Assembly: GCA_033439265.1 (NCBI GenBank)
Contig: JAVTVX010000024.1
Location: 682,001 to 746,000, forward strand
DNA length: 64,000 nt
Reading direction: 5' to 3'
Origin: Dillenia suffruticosa
Taxonomy: Eukaryota; Streptophyta; Magnoliopsida; Dilleniales; Dilleniaceae
Both the position numbers and the translations under genes were made by a program. Shown piece by piece: positions 1 to 11,162 of this stretch. Within the stretch, counting starts at the first letter, position 1, and the number at the start of each line of letters is the position of its first letter. The notes under the pieces are model-generated. The model saw nothing but the letters and a program-made list of their open reading frames with translations. It searched no databases and was not told the origin of the DNA.

Positions 1-76
1 GATTTCAACCTCTCCTTTAGTCCTTATCTTGCCTCAATAAACTTAAAATGTCATTAATACCGTATAGAATAAAAAT

Positions 77-252
77 ACTAGCCAAACTTCCATGGATACA
101 TCGTACTCTCTTAATCATAGATTTTAAATTCAAACTATGGGATTAAAGAAATGAGATTTGAGAGAGTTAACCCCTGAATGAGACCTCACGATACTCGAAT
201 CTGATTAATCAGATAAAATACTGATATCGATCGGTTAAAAAAAAGAATAAAA
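77..252 (+). mobile_element. Degenerate tRNA-derived SINE, family A
   Basis: The order of blocks matches better copies elsewhere in the window: a diverged tRNA-like head, then 'gagagagttaacccctgaat', then 'gagacctcacgatactcgaa', a block resembling GATTAGTC, and an A-rich tail near 238-252. It is strongly diverged and its target-site duplication was not resolved. Confidence 0.5.
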
Positions 253-884
253 ACATCATATAAACGGATATTGTCTGATGGCTAGTACACCCATAATTTT
301 TAAAAAAATAATAAATTTGATTTCTAATAATAATTTTAATTTGTTTAGCAAATTATCTGCATTATATATCTCTAAGTCACGAGCTTCTTATTGAACCAAA
401 ACAAAACAAACAAATGAATAGAAGGGCAATCTTCTGAGTTTCTAAGTTTTTCTTGCCTGGTTTTTATAACGGTATAAATTTTGATTCAACTTTTTAGGTA
501 TGGATAAACTATTGTATATGTGCAATAACCGTAAACTATTTAAAAAAATTTTCTTAATATAATTTTTGAAAATTAAGTATTATATATTTTTAGAAAATAA
601 ATCTATGCCTAGATAAGTTTAATATGGAATGCTATTCAATTCTCCATCTTGAATGATTATTGTTCTAAGTAAAAACCCATGATTCCATTGACCAAACTCT
701 AACGTCATCAAAGTTGAAAATTTAGGGTTCTTGTGTTTTGGTCCGGTGAACATAAAACTAGGAGTTTTCAATCTTTGAATTGGGGTATGTGGTCTCTCCC
801 CACTTTGCGTTCACATAATTGAACCATACCTACCTACGTTTGCATCACCTTTGGGGAAAATTCAAGTCTCTTGCAACTTATCTT

Positions 885-1092
885 TTCTTTTTAGTATTTA
901 AATATTGATACTTAATTGAATCGATGATTGAATATTGATATTTTTTAAATAAAATTTTAAATTTTAAATTTATATATGATAAAAATAGACGTTGAGAGAG
1001 TTTTACCCTTAAAACTTAACCCGATTTAAATCAAATTTAGTCAAATTTAATGAGATTATTAGAAACTCATAGTTTATTAAAAAAAAAAAAAG
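885..1092 (+). mobile_element. Very degenerate SINE, family A
   Basis: A block 'gagagagttttacccttaaa' and a following 'cccgatttaaatcaaattta' precede a 12-bp A run near 1080. The order is that of family A copies, but divergence is high and no target duplication was found. Confidence 0.35.
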
Positions 1093-3775
1093 AAATTTAA
1101 ACGAAGAAGAGAGAATTGATGTGTTTCCAACTTGAAAATAATGGGTTATGATGGTCAACCATAGGCTTTAGGTGTATAAAATTTAAGAACAACCTTTTGG
1201 ACTAGGGCCCTTTGGAAGGTCTCCCTCAATTATATTCTAACTTATGTATATTTAATCTTATTAATAAAATTAATAATCAGTAGTGATCGTTATTATTACA
1301 TTAATGAAAAACAAATTAGAAACATATTCAAAACAAGGTTTAATTAAGAAAATAAAGAATCAAATTATTATCTTTGTTTAGTTTAATAAAAGACTTGTAG
1401 ACTGACAGATACACATTATGTGTAATGGATCTGAAACACAGATTAAAAAAAACCCGGTGGCTTAATCATTGTAGTTTAACGACCAAGCAAAAATAAATCC
1501 GAAGGAAAACCAGAAAGAAGCTTTGTTTTGCAGATCAGGTGACAGGATTTTTTTTGATTTATCTTCTCCGTAAGTAAAATTTAATTCTTTTAAAAAAAAA
1601 TTAAAAATTGTTTTAATTTTTTACTTTTGAAATAAAATTAAAAATTAAAAGTTAATTCTATTTTTATTTTTTTTTATTTTTTAAATAAATTTAAAAATTA
1701 AAAGTTAATAATTATATTTGAAATTTTGTATCATTTAAATAAGTATATTAATAGAATAAAAATAATTACATGAGAATATAAATGAAATAAAAAAATATAT
1801 ATTTCTGAAAAAATTAGAAGCAAAAGAAAAAACTCTCATCAGAAACTTTTTCTTAAAAGTTATTTAAATTTTTTTTTAATTTTTAGAAAATATTGTTTAA
1901 TAGAATTTTTTTTATAAAAAAATTTCAAAAAATAACCAATCAAACGGACACCAGAAAAATTCCTTTTTTGCTTTCCACGTTTGATTCTCCTCTAGAACAA
2001 CAAAATCGAAGAAACCCTCGTGAGGAGCAAGAAATAAAGGGCATATTCTTCCATCTTTGAATTCTCTACCAAAGCGATGTGACTGCTTGAAGTCATCCCC
2101 CACGTATGCGTAAGAATAATCTCCAATTTTATAATTGACAGCTTTATCAATACAACTTTAAAAATTATATATATTATAAAGTCGGTCTACGCCTTTATAT
2201 ATATATATATATGTATATAAATTAATAGTCAAATTTATATTTATATAAATAAATTAATTTGTATCAAGAGAATTTTATTTTTTAATTATTTAATTTAAGT
2301 CGAATTAGATTTAATTGAAATTAATATAATTATCAGATATTTTATATAAAAAAGGATGTTAAACAAATTTATGAATATATATTATAATTGAGTGCAAATA
2401 AATTTCAAGTGTAAATTCAAAATTTATGAAAAATAGAAAATAAAGTGCCCGTAAATGACAAAGTGTTGACGTGACGTTGGAGGAGTCGCACGTCACTCGA
2501 TAATGTTTGGTCCAACTCCATTTGGGTGAGTAATTTTCATAAAAGTTTTGTTTCCAAATTTAACCTTCACCCTTTTTAGTTTAACCAATTCATCTCAATT
2601 TACATTCAAAGGGAAGTTAACTTAAAAGGTTGTTAAAGTCAGAGAAGTTTAATTACTCTCCCCCTTTCTGTTCCCACTGTAAATATCTTTAGGTTTATTA
2701 TACAAAAATTAAAGAAATAAGTGAATGATCTCAATTCTATAAAAATTTAATATATCCAAATTTTTTAAATTAAGTGATCGAGTATTTTACCTGTTAATCG
2801 AAGTTTAGGAGCTCGTTAGGAGTCTTTTCTGCTCCCTGACAATTGACAATAAAGAAATGGTGTCTGTATATTTTGAACTAAGGTTGCACAGGGAGCAGTG
2901 TGGATTTTTTTTGAAGTAAGATGGGTATCTAGTGTGGTTAATGCTTTTGAACGTCATCATAAGCGTTTGCTTTCTCAGTAAAATATCTAATTCAATTATT
3001 GTTATCAAGATGAATCTTCACCCATCCTATACAGTGTTGGTTGATGTAAAACAATTTTAACTCTAATTTTTCAATTAAATTTGAAGAAAACTAATTATTT
3101 ATATCACTTTTTTTGGTTGATGTTTTATGTTGACAGACCGTCAAGGGAACAGATAAATCAGACCGATGAGTTACATAGGTAGCCCTAAAGAATTATGGGA
3201 GTTGCTTAACTTATTTTGATCGGCATCGACACTTGTGTTCATAGTGCCGCCCGAAGCAAAGCCACGAATCGAATTGTTAGAAGGTTTTCAGCTTGCCCAC
3301 GGAACAAAGGATAGGGGGGGGGGGTCAATATCTTCTTAACTTTGATTTATCCAAAAGTACCCGCCGGTGAGACTTGGAGAGGAAGGAGCCTATATAATAT
3401 GAGAAGGTATGGTGGGAAAACCCAGAAGAACAGATTTGATGCACTATGAATTTTGACCAGCGTTGTACTAAAGGTGTCGTGTCGTACGTTCGTACGATAC
3501 AAAAGTAAATGAGAGTCGCGAAGGTCGAGCTCTAATCAGAAAAGCAAAGAGCAATGAACTTTTGGTCTTAGTGGGGCGTCTGGGATGAGGGCTGCGCAAC
3601 TGTGGTCACCCACCAGCTTAAAGCCTCTACATGTATATTGCATGTGTACGTGTACGTGCGTGTGTGAAAATCAAAGCCATCACCAAACGCGTCGAACTTA
3701 TCGTTTTCATTAACTTAACCCCTCCAAGTTTTTGAATATTCCAATCCAACCCACGTGCTCATTGTTTAGTATGGT

Positions 3776-3780
<5 letters not shown>

Positions 3781-3811
<31 letters not shown>

Positions 3812-3930
3812 TTGAACAGTCTACTGGGGCCTTCGTTTGTCATTTTTCCATGAAATGATTGACTTTTGAAAACCATTTGATGTGTATCTTTTCACAAATG
3901 AATCATCTCTCTCTCTCTCTCTCTCTCTCT
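3781..3930. repeat. Pair of (CT)n microsatellites
   Basis: Two perfect CT runs, 3781-3807 and 3907-3930, flank about 100 bp of unique sequence. Confidence 0.9.
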
Positions 3931-3949
3931 ATGGCAGATAGTCTAACAA

Positions 3950-4020
3950 GTTGGACTACCAACAGTCGAGATTTGCACATTTTTTTGGACTACCAATAGT
4001 CGTGACTTGCACATTTTCCA
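3950..4020. repeat. Tandem direct repeat of about 34 bp
   Basis: The phrase ggactaccaacagtcgagat followed by ttgcacatttt is repeated at once as ggactaccaatagtcgtgac followed by ttgcacatttt. Two diverged copies lie head to tail. Confidence 0.7.
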
Positions 4021-4774
4021 CAAACATAGAATTCTCTTTAGTTCTAGCACTCATTAGCTTAATCTTTCAAATTTATTATAATTACTTTGATTGCACTTTA
4101 TTTGGATAGGTGATTATTTTGACTCTACCCCTAAAATCAAAATACATGACATTCTATTACTCTCATCATTCGATTTTTTTTTTAATCTTCCACATTAATT
4201 ATAATTAGGTCATTTTCCATGCATCAATATTACCACATCACTATTCACTAAAGAAACTTTGAATTTGAATCCCTTGCATTGCCAGAGTTGATTGATCGCT
4301 TTCTTTTCAGAATACCCTTTTTAATTTCACAAAAAATGGGAAAATAAAATATATAAACTTTTTTAAGGGTGAAAATATTAATCACTGTATTCTAAATATA
4401 TAAGAAAATTCATCGAATATTAAATAATAATAAGTTAATATTATAACAAAATTATATAGAAAAATAAAACATGAAGATTTAGGAGGGGCTTGCAGGTCAA
4501 TGAAATAAGTCTATGAGGGGATGGTTAAGGTAAACAAGATTGCTTGAAATAATTAAATTAATTCAATCATGGGATGGAATTTGTTTGCACACAAATAATT
4601 CATTTTAATTCAAAAATTATTTAAATTGTAGTCTTACTTGCGTACGCACTTGATGACTTTTCAAGGGCTGCTACTTATCTTCGGGCAGATTTTCCCTTAT
4701 TATTATTAATATATATATTTTTGTTTTTATAATATATATATTTGTAACATATATATACATAATTAATATGATTA

Positions 4775-4920
4775 TTGGTGTCTAGTAATCAATATTGAAT
4801 GTGACTAAATTCGATTCGACTCATTTTAGATTTTTAAGAGACAAAACTCATATTTAAATTTGAGATTTTATTTAAAAAAATAAACATTCAGTTGATGAAT
4901 TGATTAGCTACATAATGACA
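4775..4920 (-). mobile_element. Degenerate SINE, family A (partial)
   Basis: Reading on the plus strand, a 'gattcgactcattttagatt' block is followed by a 'caaaactcatatttaaattt' block and an A/T-rich remnant of the tRNA-like head. This is the order of reverse-oriented family A copies. Low confidence because of decay. Confidence 0.35.
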
Positions 4921-5614
4921 TAGTTATGAATCTTTTAAAGAGATTTTTTTTCCTGCAATTTTCATTATTTTACACCATATTACCTCGGCTAATATTTGTA
5001 AAATATTTTAAAACGAGTTATTTAGTTTTCATGAAAAAAATAATATTTCTATGCTTTTAGAAGAAAGATGCAATTTTTTCAAAATTATTGAGCTCGATAG
5101 GAAGTCATTTCCTTTCACGTTGCGGTGAACAATATGGACCGCTCACCATAATATAATTGAAGGAGCTCGACCTCATAAATGAGGACAACATGCAGCTCTT
5201 TTAATATATACGGTGATAATAGATTTTCAAAATCAAAGCATGTGGTCAGGGTAACTTTATATATATATATATATATATTGTGAAATTGAGATTTTTGGAA
5301 TCAGAAGGGAAATTTCGTTTTATTAAATTAAAAATACCAAATTTACATCTCTTTAATATATAACTGAGGGTCTCATTCAGGCTATTAATTTAATGTCATT
5401 ATTATCATGGGCCATCAAATCTATTATCCGAATTTTAGGTGACAATAACTTGTGTGTCATTTGATTTTCATTATAAGATATGATCCTTTTACCAATTTAC
5501 GTGCCGTTTACGCTACCAAACCTAGGACAAATGGGATGCTAAGAGCGCCAGCCACTGCCGCAGCCATATGTTTGTTTGTATTAAATTCCATCCTTCCGCA
5601 CTCCATCTGAAACT

Positions 5615-5647
<33 letters not shown>

Positions 5648-5648
5648 C
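5615..5648. repeat. (CT)n tract in the WRKY 5' leader
   Basis: An interrupted pyrimidine tract just upstream of the chosen WRKY start codon at 5676. CT-rich leaders are common in plant transcripts. It is also what keeps the reading frame open upstream to an in-frame ATG at 5568. Confidence 0.85.
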
Positions 5649-5675
5649 ATTCAAAATCTTCCTTTTATCTCTCTC

Positions 5676-7764
5676 ATGGACAACTACTCAATGATGTTTC
5701 CTAGTTCATCTTCAACATCATCGTCCTCTCCATTTACTCTAAGTATGGTAAAAAATTCCCATGATAATTTGATCACGGGGTTGATTCAGTCAAACAAAAC
5801 GAGTCATGAGTTTTTGGGGACGGATCATCAAATGGATGGTACTTCCACTTGTTCACAAGTCACCAAAAATAATGTTTCCGAGATCAAAAGCCTTGGTGGG
5901 TCGGATCAAACCGAAATTAAATTGGGTAAGAAGAAAGGAGAGAAGAAGATTAGGAAGCCAAGATATGCTTTCCAAACAAGAAGTCAAGTTGATATACTTG
6001 ATGATGGTTATAGATGGAGGAAATATGGACAAAAGGCAGTGAAGAACAACAGATTTCCGAGGTAAGTTTTTAGACAAAATTAAGGTTGTTTATTTGAGAT
6101 ATTTAATATGGAATTTCAATGACATCCCGCCCATCCCCCATGTATTTTGAAACAAATTTGTATATAATATTTTTCTTAAATAAAATAAAAGGTAAAAAAT
6201 TTTTCAAGTTGGATGCCAAGTAGTGAAATGGTATAATCTCAATCTAACAAAATTTTCAAGCAATCCCCTTCATACTTTCCTTAATCATTCCAATCACATA
6301 TTAAATGCAAAAAATTTATAAATATGCCCAAAAGTTTTTTGTTTAGAATAAAGGGTTATTCGATCTGCATTGAGTTGTGTCGGTCTTAGGTAAATCAGTA
6401 TCGACAACAATCAACATCGACCTCTACTATAATTAATATTATACTATGAATGTGTTGCATAGGTTAAAGTACTTTAATATAAGCACGGCTTGGTTATAAA
6501 TTGCTTTGTCCTAAAGAATTACAATTTCCCAAAAAATAAAACAGTACACCCAACTATTCTAAAAGATTTAAATGAAAGAATTTTACTTATTAAATCCTCC
6601 CATGAACTGTTACTATATTTGGAGTCCAATGACTTGTCTTGTAGAAATAGGGACATGTATTCAACATCCCCACTGTATGCATAAAAGCTAATTAGGAGGA
6701 TAACACAAACATCTTATGCGGAGGTTGTAGAGCTTTGGTTTACCTCTTTCTCTTGCAATTCAATGAATGATAAACTAGGAAGAAATTGTAAATCTCCTAA
6801 TTAGCTATCCTAATCGATGCTCATTTGAACACTAATAGAGTAAGTATACCCTATTTTCGTAGCACCTATCGTGGGACTTCACTGCAACTATGTGGTAGCT
6901 GGGTTAGGAGACTTGAGGTTTGGTGAGTGTTTAGGATACTTGAGGCTAGGTAAGGTGTAGCATCTCCATTCTTCGTGTAATCGGCAGATCTTGCTCTCAT
7001 GGAGATTATTTTGTTAGGAAAAAACCCAAGATAAAACTCTTAAAACGGCTCTAAACAATTAACACAAAATGATAATTATAATAGTGAAATATCAGTTTCA
7101 CGTGATTTGGTCAAATGATCTATATCTATGGGCAAAGAAGAAACAAAATTTCCAAGAGCACATAAATTTTAGGAAAATATTCCTAGACTTGTAAATAGTA
7201 ATACAAAAATACAAGAGAACTCAAAACAATACAAATGATGATCAAAAGTCTTAATACTTCACTAACTCTCTTGATTAGATGTCTCGAAAATTATTATTAA
7301 AACTTCTTTTTATAAATTTGAAGTGAGAATCAATTTTTCAACTAATCTGATATGGAACAAGTGCAAATCGCCACATAACATATTTAAATACGGAAAGTGA
7401 GTATGATCACTTAATTTCTATCGCCTTATTTTAATTTTTTTTAGCAATAATTCATGTTTTAAGCTCTTGGACTTGTGTTTTGTGCGATGGATTTTTCTTT
7501 TTGGACCATATTTCCTTCTATTTTGGACCATATTCTTTTGGGACTATGCAAATTGGTTTTTCTCATCTTGTGTGCAGAAGCTACTACCGGTGCACACATC
7601 AAGGATGCAATGTGAAGAAGCAAGTTCAACGACTCTCCAAGGATGAAAGTGTTGTTGTGACAACATACGAAGGAATGCACTCTCATCCTATTGAGAAGTC
7701 TACTGATAACTTTGAGCACATTTTGAGTCAGATGCAGATTTACACTTCTTACTCATCTTTCTGA
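5676..7764 (+). CDS. WRKY transcription factor, group IIc (WRKY75-like)
   Basis: Two coding exons, 5676-6061 and 7578-7764, give a 190-aa protein. The single WRKY domain has the heptapeptide WRKYGQK at residues 114-120 and a C2H2 zinc finger of the type C-X4-C-X23-H-X-H at C134, C139, H163 and H165. The C-terminal motif [20 protein letters not shown] is typical of the WRKY75/43/24/56 clade of group IIc. Residues 1-25 are Ser-rich, and a basic stretch at 83-96 ([14 protein letters not shown]) is a likely nuclear signal. The intron starts with GTAAGT and ends in TGTGCAG. It splits the Arg codon of 'FPR|SYYR', the conserved intron site of most WRKY domains. Family members are nuclear regulators that bind W-boxes (TTGAC) and act in phosphate starvation, senescence and defence; the role of this copy is inferred. 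An upstream in-frame ATG at 5568 would add 36 hydrophobic residues encoded by the CT tract, so I prefer 5676. Confidence 0.95.
6686..6806. repeat. 13-bp perfect inverted repeat in the WRKY intron
   Basis: AGCTAATTAGGAG at 6686-6698 faces CTCCTAATTAGCT at 6794-6806, with a 95-bp spacer. It could be the remains of a small foldback element. No target duplication was identified. Confidence 0.55.
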
Positions 7765-9120
7765 GGAGTGAGAGAAATACTTATGTATCTGCCTGGCCAT
7801 AATTTAGAATTAGACTTGAAATAGGTATCTTGTGTAAAGCATGTAGAACTTATTCGAGACCTCTCCAATTACTTGCAATAAGGTGTATTGTAGAAATGTC
7901 TATCTTATCTTTTCTTTTCTTTTCCTTTTTGGCCTTGGAAAGCTCAGGCTGTAATCCTTTAAATGAAAAAACCTTTGAAGATTTGTTTGTTTGTTGAATA
8001 TTTGGAAGCCCGTGAATTTTTTGGAAGGTGAAGGTGATTCTTGCAATGTTGCAATGGCTCCATATTGTTATGAGCACATGATTTTTTGGTGGTCGGAATT
8101 TATTTTAACTATCATCCTTGTATGTGTAACCTACAAAATGGTAAAATAATGAAAATTCTATATAACACTGAGAAAATATAATTGTTATTGCTGAGATTCA
8201 CCAGCTTCTTATATATGTTTAGAATTTATTGTTAGTATGTGTAACAAAACTAATGCATGCTTCCGATGGGAAAATTGAACCAAAATTAAGAACGAAACAA
8301 AAGAGGAATTAGAGTTATCTCCGATCATACTGTTTTTCAATTCGGGCAAATATAAAAGCATCAAAATAATTATTGAAACATGCATAAATTTTCTAAACCC
8401 TTAATTTCACTCAATAGATGGTGTGGAGCTAAAAAATTTAGATTTAGAGACCCAATATATTATGAGAGAGTTTATATAAACTTTCAACTATCAAAAAACT
8501 ATAAAAACTTTATAATTGTCATTCTAAATTATTGTTGTACGTTATAAAAATTCAATTAAATATTCAAAATAGAAAAATAAGACTAATTGTATAGAGATTT
8601 GAATAAAACATTAAAATCCGGCCAAATGTATCACATTTCAAATCGTTTCCATTCTTTATCACTTTTAATCTTTTTTCGATTAAAAGTGATACACGATTAA
8701 TCCTCTAAAAGTAAGTATTATATTATGTATATCATAATGTATTCTATTTTCTAATCTTATGATGATATTTTCTTTATAAATAAACTCTACGTTTAATCGA
8801 TATCCAAACTTGATAAATTTATCTCAAAACAATAATATGTGCTCAACTTTATTAAAAAAATTCAATTTTGAGTTTCATTTAAATAAAACAATAAACTCAT
8901 ATTTACAATATGATTCATGAACCTATTTGGTGGCATGTTTTTGGTTAATGGATCAATCAAAATACAATACATACTAATGTATTATATTACAACTTTATTT
9001 TCAACACTTTTTCTCTAATGGCTAAATTCTTTACGTCGATAAATTTATTTCGATTACCACTTTATTATTCTCAACAAAAAATATAGCAACTAATTATCAT
9101 AAAATACATATAATTGCTTA
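7765..9120. other. Intergenic spacer
   Basis: The first part probably holds the WRKY 3' UTR. The rest is AT-rich with one strong hairpin at 8657-8691, given separately. It may include the unresolved 3' LTR of the copia element that follows. Confidence 0.6.
8657..8691. repeat. Perfect 14-bp stem hairpin
   Basis: TATCACTTTTAATC at 8657-8670, a 7-nt loop (TTTTTTC), then GATTAAAAGTGATA at 8678-8691. The two arms pair perfectly. Function unknown. Confidence 0.7.
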
Positions 9121-9509
9121 AATATAGAATTTAAAACTTTAAATCTAGATATGAAACTCTTAAGCCACACCGCGTGTGACGTAACCTCCAAATACGTCAC
9201 GAACTCAGTTTTCATAGTGGAGATTGCAGTCAATGTTTGCTTAATACTCTTTCACGATATAGTTCCACTGGTCATCATGAAAATATAACCTGATACTAAT
9301 TTCCGGGAATCAACATAATTGGCAAAATCTGAATCCGAGTATCCAACTACTTTTAAACTATTGGTTCTTCTATACGTAAACATATGTTTTTCGGTACCTT
9401 ATAGATAGCTCAACACATTTTTTATAGCCTTCCAATGTTCCAAATCCGAGTTACTTTGATATCTACCTAATATCCCTACAACATGCACTATATCAGGTTT
9501 TGTACAGAT

Positions 9510-10007
9510 CTATGCATATATAAAACTTCTAACAATGGAAGCATATGAAATGTTAGTTATCTGTTCCCTTTTCAAATCTATTTTACGATATTGATCCATA
9601 TTGAATCCATCAATTTTTATAGTCAGAGCTATACTTGGTGAATAATTCTCCATCCGATATCTCTTAAACACTTTGTTGATGTAAATCTCTTGAAACAGTT
9701 TCAGAATTTTATAAGATATTTTTATGCCGATAACATAAAATATATCATCTAAATCTTTCATCTCAAAATTTTTAGAGGTGAACTGTTTCTCCTCATACAT
9801 CATCCCCTTATCATTGGTGGCAAGTAATATATCATTCACATATAGAAGAAAAAAATAAAATCTACTCCCATTGACATTGAAATATATGTATTGATTTACA
9901 ATATTCTCTTTAAAACTGAATAAAGTTACTACATTGTGGAATTTCAAATACCATTGGCAGGAGCTTTGTTTTCGTCCATATATAGATTTCTTAAGTTTAC
10001 ACAACAA
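9510..10007 (-). pseudogene. Copia reverse transcriptase fragment
   Basis: A 165-codon open stretch, the longest intact piece of the decayed element. It begins in the LKK-(A/S)-(L/I)-YG-K-Q-S block and includes the palm-domain catalytic box, here YVND instead of YVDD. Loss of one catalytic Asp predicts no polymerase activity. It ends in the block 'ISYASIVRSFIYA', equivalent to the copia 'PYASAVGSLMYA' motif. The flanking frames continue the same polyprotein with stops. Confidence 0.9.
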
Positions 10008-10726
10008 ATGCTAACTATCATTCGAGGAGAATCCTTCATATTGACACATATAAATCTCTTCCTTTAATTCCCCGTTAAAAAAACTATTTTCACATTTCTT
10101 TATTACAATTTTAGGTCGAAATGTGTAATAAGTGTCAAAATAATACAAATGAATTCTTTCTTAGATATCGGAGAGAGGTCTCCAAGTAATCGATTTTTTC
10201 CTTTTGGGTGAACCCTTTAACAATCAGTTTAGTCTTGTATTTCTCGATATAATCCATTAAGTTTGTCTTAGTTTTAAAGATTCATTTACATTCAATAGGC
10301 TTTACCCAATCTGACAACTTTACAAGATTTCAAATTCCGTTACTCCTCATGAAATCCATCCCATCTTTCATAGCGTTCAGCCACAAGTTCGAGTCCTTAA
10401 AAATCATAGCTTGTGAAAATGTATCTGGATCTTTTATAGTTCTAATGTTATAGTTAGACTCTTAAAGGTATATCACATAGTTATCAAGTATAACTAATAT
10501 TTTTTCTTGAGTAGATCTTTTTAATATAGATTCATCATTCTTTATAGGAAAAAATTGACTAACTTGATCTTGTAAACTATTTGTGAAATTTTTTGGTTGT
10601 CACACGCACTCGGATTTGTCTCCATAGCTACTTGAAGGTCATTTTGGATGACAACTAATTTAGTACTTGAACTTAATGGGAAGACATTTCTCTAGAAATC
10701 TACTATTGAATAAGTCATTCTCTAGA

Positions 10727-10833
10727 AATCTAGTATTTCTAGATTCCACGAATCTAGTATTTCTAGATTCCACGAATCTAGTATTTCTAGATTCCACGAA
10801 TCTAGTATTTCTAGATTCCACGAATCTAGTATG
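10727..10833. repeat. 24-bp palindromic tandem repeat
   Basis: Roughly 4.4 head-to-tail copies of a 24-bp unit (GAATCTAGTATTTCTAGATT followed by CCAC). Each unit is itself a hairpin: GAATCTAG, loop TATTT, CTAGATTC, an 8-bp perfect stem. Full copies are at 10750-10773, 10774-10797 and 10798-10821, with a near-complete copy before and a half copy after. It lies between the integrase and reverse transcriptase remnants of the copia element. Confidence 0.9.
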
Positions 10834-10922
10834 GTAGGATAGGTAATAAAATCAATATTCCTTTGACTTTTCGGTATAACCGACAAAGTATCAACTCACG
10901 GTCCTTTGATCCATTTTTTTTC

Positions 10923-11162
10923 TTATGAATTGTAAATCATTATCCATGTAAGACAACTTAAAATGCATACATGTTTTAAACTAAATTTACAACTCTTAAA
11001 TAATTTGAAAGAAATTTTAACTACTGTCTTAGTTGGAACTCTATTTAGAATATACACTATCGTTTTGAGAAATTTACTCCATAAGAATTTAGACAATTTA
11101 GAATTAGTTATCGTACTCCTAATCATATCAAGTAAGGTCATCTTCCTTTTTTTAGCTACCAA
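10923..11162 (-). pseudogene. Copia integrase fragment
   Basis: A 79-codon stretch containing 'KRKMTLLDMIRSTITNS' and 'ETAVYILNRVPTK'-like residues, which mark the C-terminal part of the copia integrase core. It is cut by frameshifts on both sides and lacks most of the catalytic DDE core in frame. Confidence 0.8.

Larger units (their letters stand above)
1..5540. other. AT-rich intergenic spacer, no gene seen
   Basis: No convincing coding region was seen. Open frames here, such as minus 1912-2103 and minus 2805-3008, are short and low in complexity and match no family I recognise. The region holds old SINE-like copies (listed separately), CT microsatellites at 3781-3807 and 3907-3930, a run of G near 3316, an AT dinucleotide tract near 5256, and a direct repeat at 3950-4020. 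The last few hundred bases must include the WRKY promoter, but no clear TATA box sits at the expected distance. Confidence 0.7.

Noticed and set aside
1912-2103. 63-codon minus-strand open frame
   Set aside because: Short, AT-rich surroundings, no splice partners and no recognised domain.
10727-10833. CRISPR array
   Set aside because: The copies are head to tail with no unique spacers, in a plant genome and inside a retrotransposon.
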